Positions 7,569-13,286 of a stretch of DNA of 13,286 nucleotides are shown here, in pieces. The DNA is from Clostridiaceae bacterium (lineage in GTDB: Bacteria; Bacillota; Clostridia; Acetivibrionales; DUMC01). Where the stretch lies: positions 1 through 13,286 of the forward strand of contig JAAZDH010000339.1 of NCBI GenBank assembly GCA_012512865.1, written 5' to 3'. The position numbers and the translations under genes are program-made. Each line of letters opens with the position of its first letter. The first letter of the stretch is position 1. The notes beneath the pieces were generated by a model. That model worked only from the letters and a program-made list of their open reading frames with translations, did not search any database and had not been told where the DNA came from.

Positions 7569-8279
7569 CTATTTTGAAGTGGCAGGGGTTAAAAGGTCGG
7601 TCTTTAAAACCGTGCTGTCTTCCCGTATCCTAGGTATCACTATTTCGTCGGATTTTTTTACGGTTACTTTTATCTGCTCGAATTCCAGTGCTTCAACAAC
7701 ACCGCCTATCATTTTCAAGGAATGTTCCAGCTGGTCAGGGCTTCCAATGGCCTTTATTACAATGGGTGAGGTTACTTGCCGGCCGTTTATCATTATATAA
7801 GGAGAAACATCCCTTATCTCCGTCATTGCAACAACTCTCTCGTCATTTATGGATATGGCTTGGGCTCCCGCGGCCCTCAACTCGTTTACCACCATCTGGA
7901 TATCCCTGCCTATTACCGTGAAGAAGTCGTCTTCAAGGGTGACAATAACCCCCTTGCCCTTAACATCCGTCAAGCCTGCAAAAATCCTTACGATATCGAG
8001 TTCCTTAAGCAGGTTCTTATAAGCCTCGTCACTTCCGGCGTGGGCCGTTTCATACAGGCGGACTTCCTCCTGCAGTCTCTCCACCTGGTTCCTCAGCTCG
8101 GCATTGCTTCTTTGAAGCCTGATCAGGTCTTCCTTTAATGTTTCCACCCTCATGTTTTCGTAAGTTGCAATACTTTCATTATAATTGATACTCCTATACT
8201 GCCACGCCACCATCGTGCCCAGTATCAGGCAGATAACCGTAATTGCTATATTCCTTCCGGTATTTTTCATTGTACCCAT
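7569..8279 (-). CDS. DUF881 family membrane-anchored protein (second copy)
   Basis: A DUF881 (YlxW/YlxX-like) protein of unknown function. From the ATG at 8279 it has 236 residues: one N-terminal membrane helix (about 11-27), a heptad-rich coiled-coil segment (about 45-78) and the extracytoplasmic DUF881 domain. Family landmarks are FAGLTDVKGKGVIVTLED (100-117), VVNELRAAGAQAISINDERVV (130-150, written in part here) and IKVTVKKSDEIVIP near the end. The ATG overlaps the TGA of the preceding paralogue by one base (TGATG), with AAGGTGG about 7 nt upstream, so translation is likely coupled. A GTG at 8282 is an alternative start. In B. subtilis related genes sit near cell-division genes; here the neighbours are sporulation genes. 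Confidence 0.9.
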   Translation of the reverse strand: MGTMKNTGRNIAITVICLILGTMVAWQYRSINYNESIATYENMRVETLKEDLIRLQRSNAELRNQVERLQEEVRLYETAHAGSDEAYKNLLKELDIVRIFAGLTDVKGKGVIVTLEDDFFTVIGRDIQMVVNELRAAGAQAISINDERVVAMTEIRDVSPYIMINGRQVTSPIVIKAIGSPDQLEHSLKMIGGVVEALEFEQIKVTVKKSDEIVIPRIREDSTVLKTDLLTPATSK

Positions 8280-8998
8280 CACTCAACCACCTTAAGCATG
8301 GATATTGCCTTTGCCGGATCTTTTCCGTACTTGGGGACCAATACCCTGCCGGATTTAGTTATTGAAACTTGTATACCTTCCTTTTGCATCAGCACAACTC
8401 TTTCGCAGTTTATTATGCTTTCGTATAATTGCTCCATGGGACCGATTACATGAATAATATAAGGGGCGGAATAACGATCCATGTTTACCCTTATGGTCGG
8501 TCCCGCACAAACCTGTTCGCTTGTCGCAATTATCCTTTCCCCGTTTATTGATATGGCCTGGGCTCCTGCCTTCTTCAGCTCATTCATCAGCACCCGTATA
8601 TCACCGTCATGTATTATATGCCGGTCCGGCCTGTCAGATTTTCTCTCGGGAGCATCTTCAAGCTTTATAACCAATCCTGGGCCCTGGACATCCGTCAAGC
8701 CCGCCATGCGTTTTAACGCATTGAGTTCTTCCCACAAGAATTTTAACCTAATATCATCATTTATTTGGATGTAGCTCATTAAGTACTCTTCTTTTCTATG
8801 GTTGAATTCCTCTGCCTGGAGTTTTAATTCTTCTTCTATTTTCTTCTCCTGGTCAAGCTGGGCTATCAGTTTTTCAATGCTTAAAAAGGATTCTGTTTTT
8901 TCATTTTTTGTATATAATGTACTCCTGTATTGTAATGCTATTATAATGCCCAGGAAAATGTATATTAAGAAAAATATAAAATTACTGCCTTTTTTCAT
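8279..8998 (-). CDS. DUF881 family membrane-anchored protein (first copy)
   Basis: The first of two tandem DUF881 paralogues, 239 residues from the ATG at 8998. It has one N-terminal membrane helix (about 6-23), a charged coiled-coil-prone region rich in Glu/Lys/Gln (33-75), and the DUF881 domain with MAGLTDVQGPGLVIKLED (98-115), MNELKKAGAQAISINGERI (138-156) and GIQVSITKSGRVLVPKY (208-224). A short insertion rich in Arg, Asp and His (117-131) separates the first two motifs and is absent from the second copy. The open frame reaches a TTG at 9028, but ATG at 8998 has GGGG 7 nt upstream and starts directly before the membrane helix. The shared motifs suggest an old tandem duplication. Function is unknown. 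Confidence 0.9.
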   Translation of the reverse strand: MKKGSNFIFFLIYIFLGIIIALQYRSTLYTKNEKTESFLSIEKLIAQLDQEKKIEEELKLQAEEFNHRKEEYLMSYIQINDDIRLKFLWEELNALKRMAGLTDVQGPGLVIKLEDAPERKSDRPDRHIIHDGDIRVLMNELKKAGAQAISINGERIIATSEQVCAGPTIRVNMDRYSAPYIIHVIGPMEQLYESIINCERVVLMQKEGIQVSITKSGRVLVPKYGKDPAKAISMLKVVE

Positions 8999-9223
8999 TT
9001 CCCAACCCCAAGCCCCGTTTAATTTCAAATAATTAAAGAAGCACTCTCATTCAATGGTACAAGCATAAGTTCGAAAGCAAGCCAAATGTAAACAAGCTTA
9101 AATATAATACATAATGCACCTCTTGAAACAAGTATAATGTACTCCTTGTTTTAATTTTACTTTTTGTAAGCATTTATTTCAAGTATAAATTTATTAGATG
9201 GGCGGCGACCAAACCATGCCAGG
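8999..9223. other. Intergenic region before the DUF881 pair
   Basis: AT-rich, with no convincing ORF or RNA gene. It holds an imperfect 15-nt direct repeat on the plus strand (ATAATGCACCTCTTG at 9111-9125 and ATAATGTACTCCTTG at 9134-9148, 12 of 15 matching), a short inverted repeat CTTGAAACAAG (9122-9132), and a weak AAACAAG/CTTGTTT hairpin (9126-9150). I see no good terminator for the upstream nucleotidyltransferase gene, so read-through into the DUF881 genes is possible. Confidence 0.5.
9104..9131 (-). promoter_or_regulatory. Possible SigA-type promoter for the DUF881 genes
   Basis: On the minus strand TTGTTT (9131-9126) is followed, after 16 nt, by TATTAT (9109-9104), about 105 nt before the DUF881 start. 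Both boxes deviate from consensus and the region is AT-rich, so this is a weak prediction. The duplicated 15-nt element around it supplies a second, poorer -10-like sequence, TATACT. Confidence 0.3.
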
Positions 9224-11689
9224 TTACTTTTCCCTGCTGATTTTTCTTATTTTATCCGCATAGGCTGTACTCAATTCTTCTGCGAACTCCTGGCTGTGGC
9301 TTTCGCTTATTACCCTGCAAATCGGCAGCTCGGCATCAGGCAGGATAAGGACCCAGCCATCATCGTTATATATTTTTACTCCTTCCAGGGTTTCTATCGC
9401 TTTTCCGGGCTGCTCCTGCATAATATGCCTTATGACCTTCCCTTTTGCATTCCAAGGGCACTCCACCTCTTTTTTATCCATGTGGAATACAGGTACCATG
9501 TCGACCATGTCTGAAAGCTTATACTTGTTGATTGACATGAAATCAAGGATTTTAACAAGCCCTCCTATGGCGTCAAAGTGCAGTATGAATTGATCCAGCA
9601 TTCCTTCATCCTGGCCATTTCCCAGTAATTTATACATAATGTCATGGGTGGAAGTCTTTGTCCTTAAAACCTTGCCATTATATTCCGCTGCTATTTTTTC
9701 AATGATGTGACTGGCCGATACGGGAACAACAACAGTACCGCCTTTAATCATTCTGAACAGCATGATGGATATGAGGGCAAAATACATGTCCTCGGTTATT
9801 ATCCTGCCTTTATTATCCACCAGCATCATTTTTTCTGAAAAATCTTCCACGGAAACTCCCACGTCATAATTTCCAAGCTTGACATAACTCGTAAAATAGT
9901 TTACGTTGTCCGAGGCCATGCTGGTTCTTTTTGTCCTTGTATTTACGAATCTCAAGTTCAATATTTCCACCATGCAGCCTAGCTGTTCAAGCACATTCTT
10001 GATTATCCCGGCAACAAATTGCGATGTTGTGTTTACAACGATTTTATAGTTCATTTTCCTCGATTTAACGCTATTAACAATATTCCCGGTATAGAAATCG
10101 CTGTAATTCGAGGTTGGTATGACATCCTTTATGCAATCACCTTCACATCTTAAGAAATCCTCCCGTATAAAAACGTTTTCAATTTTTCTTTCCAGTGCCC
10201 TGCCGATATTGCACCCATTCTCATCCATGATGTCTATATACAACCGTTCCGGGTCGTGACGCGAAGTGCCTATATGTATACCTCCTCCAGTATTATAAAA
10301 CCTGATGGCTGTCCTTGCTATGGGAAGGAGCATTTCTCCAAAATCGCGCACCTCGATCCCGGTGGTTAACAGGCCCGCTATAAATGACATCTTTATCATC
10401 TTTGATGCAGGGTTGTTGTCACAACTTACGCCGACGATCTTCTTATCCTTTAAAACGGCCCCGCAGGAAGCTCCAAGTTTTGATGCATATTCAGGAGTAA
10501 TATCCACGTTAATTTCCCCGGTCACTCCCCTGTTCCCGAAAATCTTTTTCGTGTATTTTGCCCCCCAGACAAGATTGGAATTGACCTCCGTTCCTTCGTC
10601 AATTAACTTGTTGGGCCATATTTTTATATTTGGTTTTATAATTGCATTCTCCTTAATCGTGGTATCATCTCCTATTATGGAGTTTTCAAATGCCCGTGAA
10701 GAACTATGCATGTGTACCTTGTTGCATACAACGCTTCCCCTTAATTCAGCACTATTACCAATAAGGCAGTTTTTCCACAAAATGCTTCTTTTTATCGTTG
10801 TACGTCCTTCAATTATGTTTGAATCCCCAACTACCGAATACTTTTCAATTACACTGCTTTTTTTTATTCTTGTATGCTTTCCGATAACACATGGAGCTTG
10901 AATTACAACATCATCGTCTATTACCGTTCCTTCACCGACCCATACTTTCTCCCTTATCTCTTTTCCCGGGATATTTACTTTAACTTTCCCATCCAGGACA
11001 TCAATGTGAGATTGGATATATACTTCAGGGTCTCCAATATCACACCAGTAGTCTTCAATGATATATCCATACATTGGAAATCCTTTTTTTAATAAAATCG
11101 GGAACAAATCCTTGCTGAAGTCAAACATTTCATTCTTGTCAAAAAGCCCCAGTACAACGGGTGATAATATATATATACCTGTATTTACCGTATCGCTGAA
11201 TACTTCCCCCCAGCTCGGCTTTTCCAGAAACCGGGTGACTCTTCCTTCTTCATCTGTTATTACTATCCCATATTCTAAGGGAACATCAACTTTTTTTATC
11301 AGCAAAGTTGCCACCGACCCCTTTTTGAAGTGAAAATCAACGGCTTCCTTGAGATTGGCATCTGTCAATGCATCACCGCTTATAACGATAAAAGTATCGT
11401 CAAGGAATTCTTCTGCATTCTTAACACTTCCTGCCGTGCCAAGAGGGACATTTTCGATAAAATACTCCAGGTGTACTCCAAGGTCTTCCCCGTTTCCAAA
11501 GAAGTCTTTAATCACATCAGGCATATATTGAAGGGTTACAGCTATTTCAAAAAAGCCATGCTTTTTGAGCAATTCAATTATATGCGCCATCACAGGTTTA
11601 TTAACTATTGGTACCATTGGTTTCGGCATGTTGCATGTTAACGGCCTTAACCTTGTCCCTTCCCCACCGGCCATTATAACAGCTTTCAT
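9224..11689 (-). CDS. Sugar-phosphate nucleotidyltransferase fused to a degenerate phosphohexomutase-like domain
   Basis: The N-terminal half (1-235) is a nucleotidyltransferase fold with GGEGTRLRPLT (8-18) and MPKPMVPIVNKP (21-32), plus metal/sugar-site stretches ISGD (103-106), EKP (156-158) and NTGIY (169-173). It probably makes an NDP-sugar such as GDP-mannose or a glucose/mannose relative; the substrate cannot be read from sequence. A left-handed beta-helix-like hexapeptide region follows (about 250-375). Residues 385-821 look like a phosphoglucomutase/phosphomannomutase domain, but the active-site loops are altered: GTSRHDP (474-480) replaces the phosphoserine loop TASHNP, VEDFSEK (614-620) the metal loop DGDGDR, and LPDAELP (783-789) the phosphate loop RPSGTEP; no GGExSGH sugar loop is visible. 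Similar long fusions occur in cyanobacteria and other bacteria. AAGGG lies 8 nt before the ATG. Confidence 0.9.
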   Translation of the reverse strand: MKAVIMAGGEGTRLRPLTCNMPKPMVPIVNKPVMAHIIELLKKHGFFEIAVTLQYMPDVIKDFFGNGEDLGVHLEYFIENVPLGTAGSVKNAEEFLDDTFIVISGDALTDANLKEAVDFHFKKGSVATLLIKKVDVPLEYGIVITDEEGRVTRFLEKPSWGEVFSDTVNTGIYILSPVVLGLFDKNEMFDFSKDLFPILLKKGFPMYGYIIEDYWCDIGDPEVYIQSHIDVLDGKVKVNIPGKEIREKVWVGEGTVIDDDVVIQAPCVIGKHTRIKKSSVIEKYSVVGDSNIIEGRTTIKRSILWKNCLIGNSAELRGSVVCNKVHMHSSSRAFENSIIGDDTTIKENAIIKPNIKIWPNKLIDEGTEVNSNLVWGAKYTKKIFGNRGVTGEINVDITPEYASKLGASCGAVLKDKKIVGVSCDNNPASKMIKMSFIAGLLTTGIEVRDFGEMLLPIARTAIRFYNTGGGIHIGTSRHDPERLYIDIMDENGCNIGRALERKIENVFIREDFLRCEGDCIKDVIPTSNYSDFYTGNIVNSVKSRKMNYKIVVNTTSQFVAGIIKNVLEQLGCMVEILNLRFVNTRTKRTSMASDNVNYFTSYVKLGNYDVGVSVEDFSEKMMLVDNKGRIITEDMYFALISIMLFRMIKGGTVVVPVSASHIIEKIAAEYNGKVLRTKTSTHDIMYKLLGNGQDEGMLDQFILHFDAIGGLVKILDFMSINKYKLSDMVDMVPVFHMDKKEVECPWNAKGKVIRHIMQEQPGKAIETLEGVKIYNDDGWVLILPDAELPICRVISESHSQEFAEELSTAYADKIRKISREK

Positions 11690-11754
11690 TAGATTCGCCC
11701 TTCCCTTCTTTTAAAATAAACTTAATTTTCCATGCAAATTTACTTAATCTAGTC

Positions 11755-11815
11755 AAAAAATGCTGCAAGCTTGGCCTTGGTCCAAGATTAATTGAACTCA
11801 TGATAAGAAGCAGCA
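11755..11815 (-). terminator. Terminator-like hairpin in the nucleotidyltransferase leader
   Basis: On the minus strand TGCTGC (11815-11810) pairs with GCAGCA (11766-11761), which runs directly into six T (11760-11755). The intervening 43 nt contain an inner stem CTTGG/CCAAG (11786-11782 with 11774-11770). The T-run ends 65 nt before the start codon. Stem plus T-run looks like an intrinsic terminator, possibly a leader attenuator, but the large loop weakens the case. On the plus strand no T-run follows. Confidence 0.35.
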
Positions 11816-11874
11816 AATACAAATTTTATTATTCGCAATAAATTGAAAACTATTCCCCCTGTAAAGGTTCAATT

Positions 11875-11901
11875 ATTATACAATGATGCATTTTTCCTCA
11901 A
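11875..11901 (-). promoter_or_regulatory. Possible promoter for the nucleotidyltransferase gene
   Basis: On the minus strand TTGAGG (11901-11896) is followed by a perfect -10 hexamer TATAAT (11880-11875). The 15-nt spacer is shorter than the preferred 17. If used, it would give a leader of about 180 nt that includes the hairpin and T-run at 11755-11815. Confidence 0.3.
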
Positions 11902-11957
11902 CGTATTTTTTAGCTTTCACCAGAGAATAATAAGTCAAAGAAGAAAGGAGGAGTTAT

Positions 11958-12299
11958 ATGCCAAGAATTAACAAAACTGCAACATCTTTTACGAACAGTA
12001 CCGAATATCTCAAAAACGGGGTATCCATAAGCCCGGCAATACCATCCGTGGGAGACAAGGCCAAAATCGAATATAGCGGCCTGCTTGCGCAAAGCGGCGC
12101 TCACCATGTGTATGTACACGTTGGATATGGAGACAAGTGGGACAGCTTGTATGATTACCCGATGACCCGCACAGATAAAGGATTTGAAGTAAGTATACCC
12201 GTTCTTAAAGCTGATAAACTAAATGTTTGTTTCAAGGACTGTGCAAATAATTGGGATAATAACTCTGGAAAAAACTATATTTTTGATACAATACAGTAA
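11958..12299 (+). CDS. Stand-alone starch-binding module (CBM25-like)
   Basis: The protein is a single beta-sandwich carbohydrate-binding module resembling family 25 (and the related family 53), which bind starch and other alpha-glucans. Supporting stretches are YSGLLAQSGAHHVYVHVGYGD (39-59, written in part), W61 after the first sheet, MTRTDKGFEVSIPV (69-82), and the hallmark CFKDCANNWDNNSGKNY (91-107), which includes aromatic Trp99. There is no signal peptide, membrane helix or catalytic domain, so it should stay in the cytoplasm. There it might bind glycogen or stored alpha-glucan; this is inferred. AAAGGAGG lies 5 nt before the ATG, a strong ribosome binding site. Antisense frames overlapping it look spurious. 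It is a single-gene unit with its own terminator. Confidence 0.88.
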   Translation: MPRINKTATSFTNSTEYLKNGVSISPAIPSVGDKAKIEYSGLLAQSGAHHVYVHVGYGDKWDSLYDYPMTRTDKGFEVSIPVLKADKLNVCFKDCANNWDNNSGKNYIFDTIQ

Positions 12300-12330
12300 T
12301 GTATAACCGGTTTTATTTTCTTATGCCACG

Positions 12331-12375
12331 GCCGGTTCCAGGTTTTGTTTAAAAAAACTGCAAACCGGCTTTTTT
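12331..12375 (+). terminator. Intrinsic terminator of the CBM gene
   Basis: GCCGGTT (12331-12337) pairs with AACCGGC (12363-12369) and is followed directly by six T (12370-12375). Inside, CAG (12339-12341) pairs with CTG (12358-12360) and TTTT (12343-12346) with AAAA (12354-12357), giving a long stem with a small loop. It lies 31 nt after the stop codon. An upstream AACCGG (12305-12310) can also pair with CCGGTT (12332-12337), an alternative that excludes the terminator. Confidence 0.85.
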
Positions 12376-12440
12376 CTCTTCTTCTCTTTTTCAGGATGTT
12401 CCCGGCAAGTCTTATAAAGTAATAAAAATTCTTAATTACC

Positions 12441-12469
12441 TGTCGAAAGTAAATTTATTATGGTAAAAT
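12441..12469 (+). promoter_or_regulatory. Perfect Spo0A box with possible promoter upstream of the HD-GYP gene
   Basis: TGTCGAA at 12441-12447 matches the Spo0A-binding consensus exactly. TAAAAT at 12464-12469 preceded by TG at 12461-12462 resembles an extended -10 element. The 0A box overlaps where the -35 would be (TGTCGA with a 17-nt spacer, or TCGAAA with 15). This layout fits Spo0A control of the promoter, but a 7-nt match can arise by chance and direct evidence is lacking. Confidence 0.45.
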
Positions 12470-12521
12470 CAAAAATATAGAAAACATATATATGAAAAAT
12501 ATGAAATGAAAGGATGACAAA

Positions 12522-12554
12522 ATGGCAGGAAAAATAAGGATACGGGGAGCCTGA
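12522..12554 (+). CDS. Possible 10-residue leader peptide
   Basis: ATG at 12522 opens the short frame MAGKIRIRGA, ending in TGA at 12552-12554. An AGGA lies 7 nt upstream within AAAGGATGACAAA, a better-spaced ribosome binding site than the one of the following gene. The stop lies inside a small hairpin (12548-12560). Its basic sequence has no recognised homologue and it may be a chance ORF; a translated leader upstream of the HD-GYP gene is the alternative. Confidence 0.25.
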   Translation: MAGKIRIRGA

Positions 12555-12611
12555 CCGGCTTGACCTTGTAACTGGTAAAAGGTAAAATTTTATCGGGAGT
12601 GGTTAAATAAA

Positions 12612-13286
12612 ATGAGGTATGTCAGGATAGACGCTCTTAAAGAAGGAATGATAAATGGCAAGCCTATTTTTGGGCAGAATTCGGAGCTTCTTTTGCGTGA
12701 AGGAGTTGTACTTCGCGAACCATATATTAGAAGGTTAAAAGAAATGGGTTACCAGGGCATATATATCAAGGATCTCTTTTCCGATGGCATTACCGTTAAC
12801 GATATAATCGACCCTGCCCTCAGGATTGAGTGTGTTAAGACAATAAAAGATGCATATTTATGTGTCAGCAAGGAAAAAATTATTCACAGTAATATTGTCC
12901 AAAAGCTTAAAACACTTCTGGATAAAATTATAGACAGCGTTACATCTAATGATGAGCTTTTGATGAATATTATTGATTTGAAAAATTACGACGATTATAC
13001 TTATTCGCATTCGGTTAATGTTACCATATTATCATTGTCTGTTGGATATGTCATGGGTTTGAGCAAAAATATGCTTTTTTGTCTCGGGATGGCTGCTTTG
13101 CTCCATGACATAGGCAAAGTGTTTATCCCCAGGGACATAATAAATAAAAGCAGCAAACTAAACGAAAAGGAATTGGAAATAGTTAGAACCCATTCGTTTA
13201 AAGGATATCAAATTCTGAAAGATAACAACTCATTTTCCTATTATTCAAGCATTGGAGTGCTGCATCACCACGAAAAATACAATGGA
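12612..13286 (+). CDS. HD-GYP domain phosphodiesterase, N-terminal part (gene runs off the window)
   Basis: A probable cytosolic c-di-GMP phosphodiesterase of the HD-GYP class; 225 codons are visible and the frame stays open at the window end. The first 60 residues (MRYVRIDALKEGMI start, LLLREGVVLREPYIRRLKEMG) match the N-terminal region common in clostridial HD-GYP proteins. A helical linker (68-125) precedes the HD domain: His133, the HD pair His165-Asp166 in LLHDIGK, HSFKG (194-198) in place of the usual HPxxG, and HHHEKYNG (218-225). The GYP motif would lie just beyond 13286. No receiver domain or membrane helix is seen. A GGGAG lies 12 nt before the ATG, rather far. This gene starts a transcription unit separate from the CBM gene, judging by the terminator between them. 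Confidence 0.92.
   Translation, partial: MRYVRIDALKEGMINGKPIFGQNSELLLREGVVLREPYIRRLKEMGYQGIYIKDLFSDGITVNDIIDPALRIECVKTIKDAYLCVSKEKIIHSNIVQKLKTLLDKIIDSVTSNDELLMNIIDLKNYDDYTYSHSVNVTILSLSVGYVMGLSKNMLFCLGMAALLHDIGKVFIPRDIINKSSKLNEKELEIVRTHSFKGYQILKDNNSFSYYSSIGVLHHHEKYNG

Larger units (their letters stand above)
11690..11957. other. Divergent intergenic region between the nucleotidyltransferase and CBM genes
   Basis: No gene is seen. It must carry start signals for both divergent genes. Visible elements are a T-run hairpin on the minus strand (11755-11815), the near-palindrome CTTGG-T-CCAAG (11776-11786), AATTGAA at 11790-11796 and 11841-11847 with its complement TTCAATT at 11868-11874, and a possible minus-strand promoter at 11875-11901. 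I find no convincing plus-strand promoter, though TATACAAT at 11877-11884 could act as a -10 element. Confidence 0.5.
12376..12611 (+). other. Leader region of the HD-GYP gene
   Basis: No full gene lies in these 236 nt. In order: a pyrimidine-rich stretch, a Spo0A-box sequence with a possible promoter (12441-12469), an AT-rich tract, a possible 10-codon ORF (12522-12554), hairpin AGCC-TGACC-GGCT (12548-12560) overlapping its stop, hairpin ACCTT/AAGGT (12563-12583), and near-palindrome GGTAAAATTTTATC (12581-12594). I checked by eye for c-di-GMP (GEMM) and TPP riboswitch cores and found none. Confidence 0.5.

Noticed and set aside
9068..9077. Second Spo0A box (TTTCGAA on the minus strand) before the DUF881 genes
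   Set aside because: It matches only 6 of 7 positions in an AT-rich region, so it is too weak to report as a site.
9122..9150. Intrinsic terminator downstream of the nucleotidyltransferase gene
   Set aside because: The AAACAAG/CTTGTTT stem is AT-rich with a large loop, and its T-run lies on the plus strand, the wrong orientation for this gene.
10305..10901. Plus-strand ORF of 198 codons opposite the nucleotidyltransferase fusion
   Set aside because: It is a shadow of a strongly supported minus-strand gene, with no plausible ribosome binding site or recognisable domain.
11601..11822. Minus-strand 73-codon ORF overlapping the start of the nucleotidyltransferase gene
   Set aside because: It overlaps the gene start in another frame, crosses the leader hairpin, and has no recognisable motif.
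11910..12119. Minus-strand 69-codon ORF opposite the CBM gene
   Set aside because: Antisense to a gene with a strong ribosome binding site and clear CBM25 motifs; its Cys/Phe-rich product looks random.
12376..12611. c-di-GMP or TPP riboswitch upstream of the HD-GYP gene
   Set aside because: The conserved cores of these classes are not visible; only small unrelated hairpins are seen.

Overview
The window looks like a chromosomal segment of an endospore-forming, low-to-moderate GC Gram-positive (clostridial) bacterium, perhaps related to the Acetivibrio/Ruminiclostridium group. The lineage is inferred from gene content: a YqfC-YqfD-PhoH-PgpH-YbeY-Cdd-Era gene order, a PdaA-type cortex deacetylase, purine-rich ribosome binding sites, frequent TTG starts and a starch-binding CBM25-like protein. 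It is mostly conserved core genome, not an accessory island. I saw no transposon, phage gene, CRISPR array, tRNA or rRNA.

Minus strand, positions 11689 to 1. In transcription order: an 821-residue sugar-phosphate nucleotidyltransferase fused to a phosphohexomutase-like domain whose active-site loops are all degenerate; a 225-nt gap; two overlapping membrane-anchored DUF881 paralogues; a 70-nt gap centred on a perfect 20-nt palindrome; then a tight run of a PdaA-like deacetylase, yqfC, yqfD, phoH, pgpH, ybeY, cdd and the 5' part of era. From the deacetylase onward the genes are separated by at most 37 nt, so they probably form one operon. It joins sporulation and cortex functions (PdaA-like, YqfC, YqfD), c-di-AMP hydrolysis (PgpH), rRNA maturation (YbeY, Era, probably PhoH) and pyrimidine salvage (Cdd). 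dgkA, often found between ybeY and cdd in Firmicutes, is absent here.

Plus strand, 11958 to 13286. A short stand-alone CBM25-like protein without a signal peptide has a strong ribosome binding site and its own intrinsic terminator. A long leader follows, with a perfect Spo0A-box sequence, a possible promoter, a possible 10-codon leader ORF and small hairpins. It precedes an HD-GYP-type phosphodiesterase gene cut by the window end.

The most interesting items are the non-catalytic-looking mutase half of the nucleotidyltransferase, the apparently cytoplasmic lone starch-binding module, the layered leader of the HD-GYP gene, the hairpin with a T-run upstream of the nucleotidyltransferase, and the palindrome before the deacetylase gene. 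I did not find a clearly new multi-gene system.
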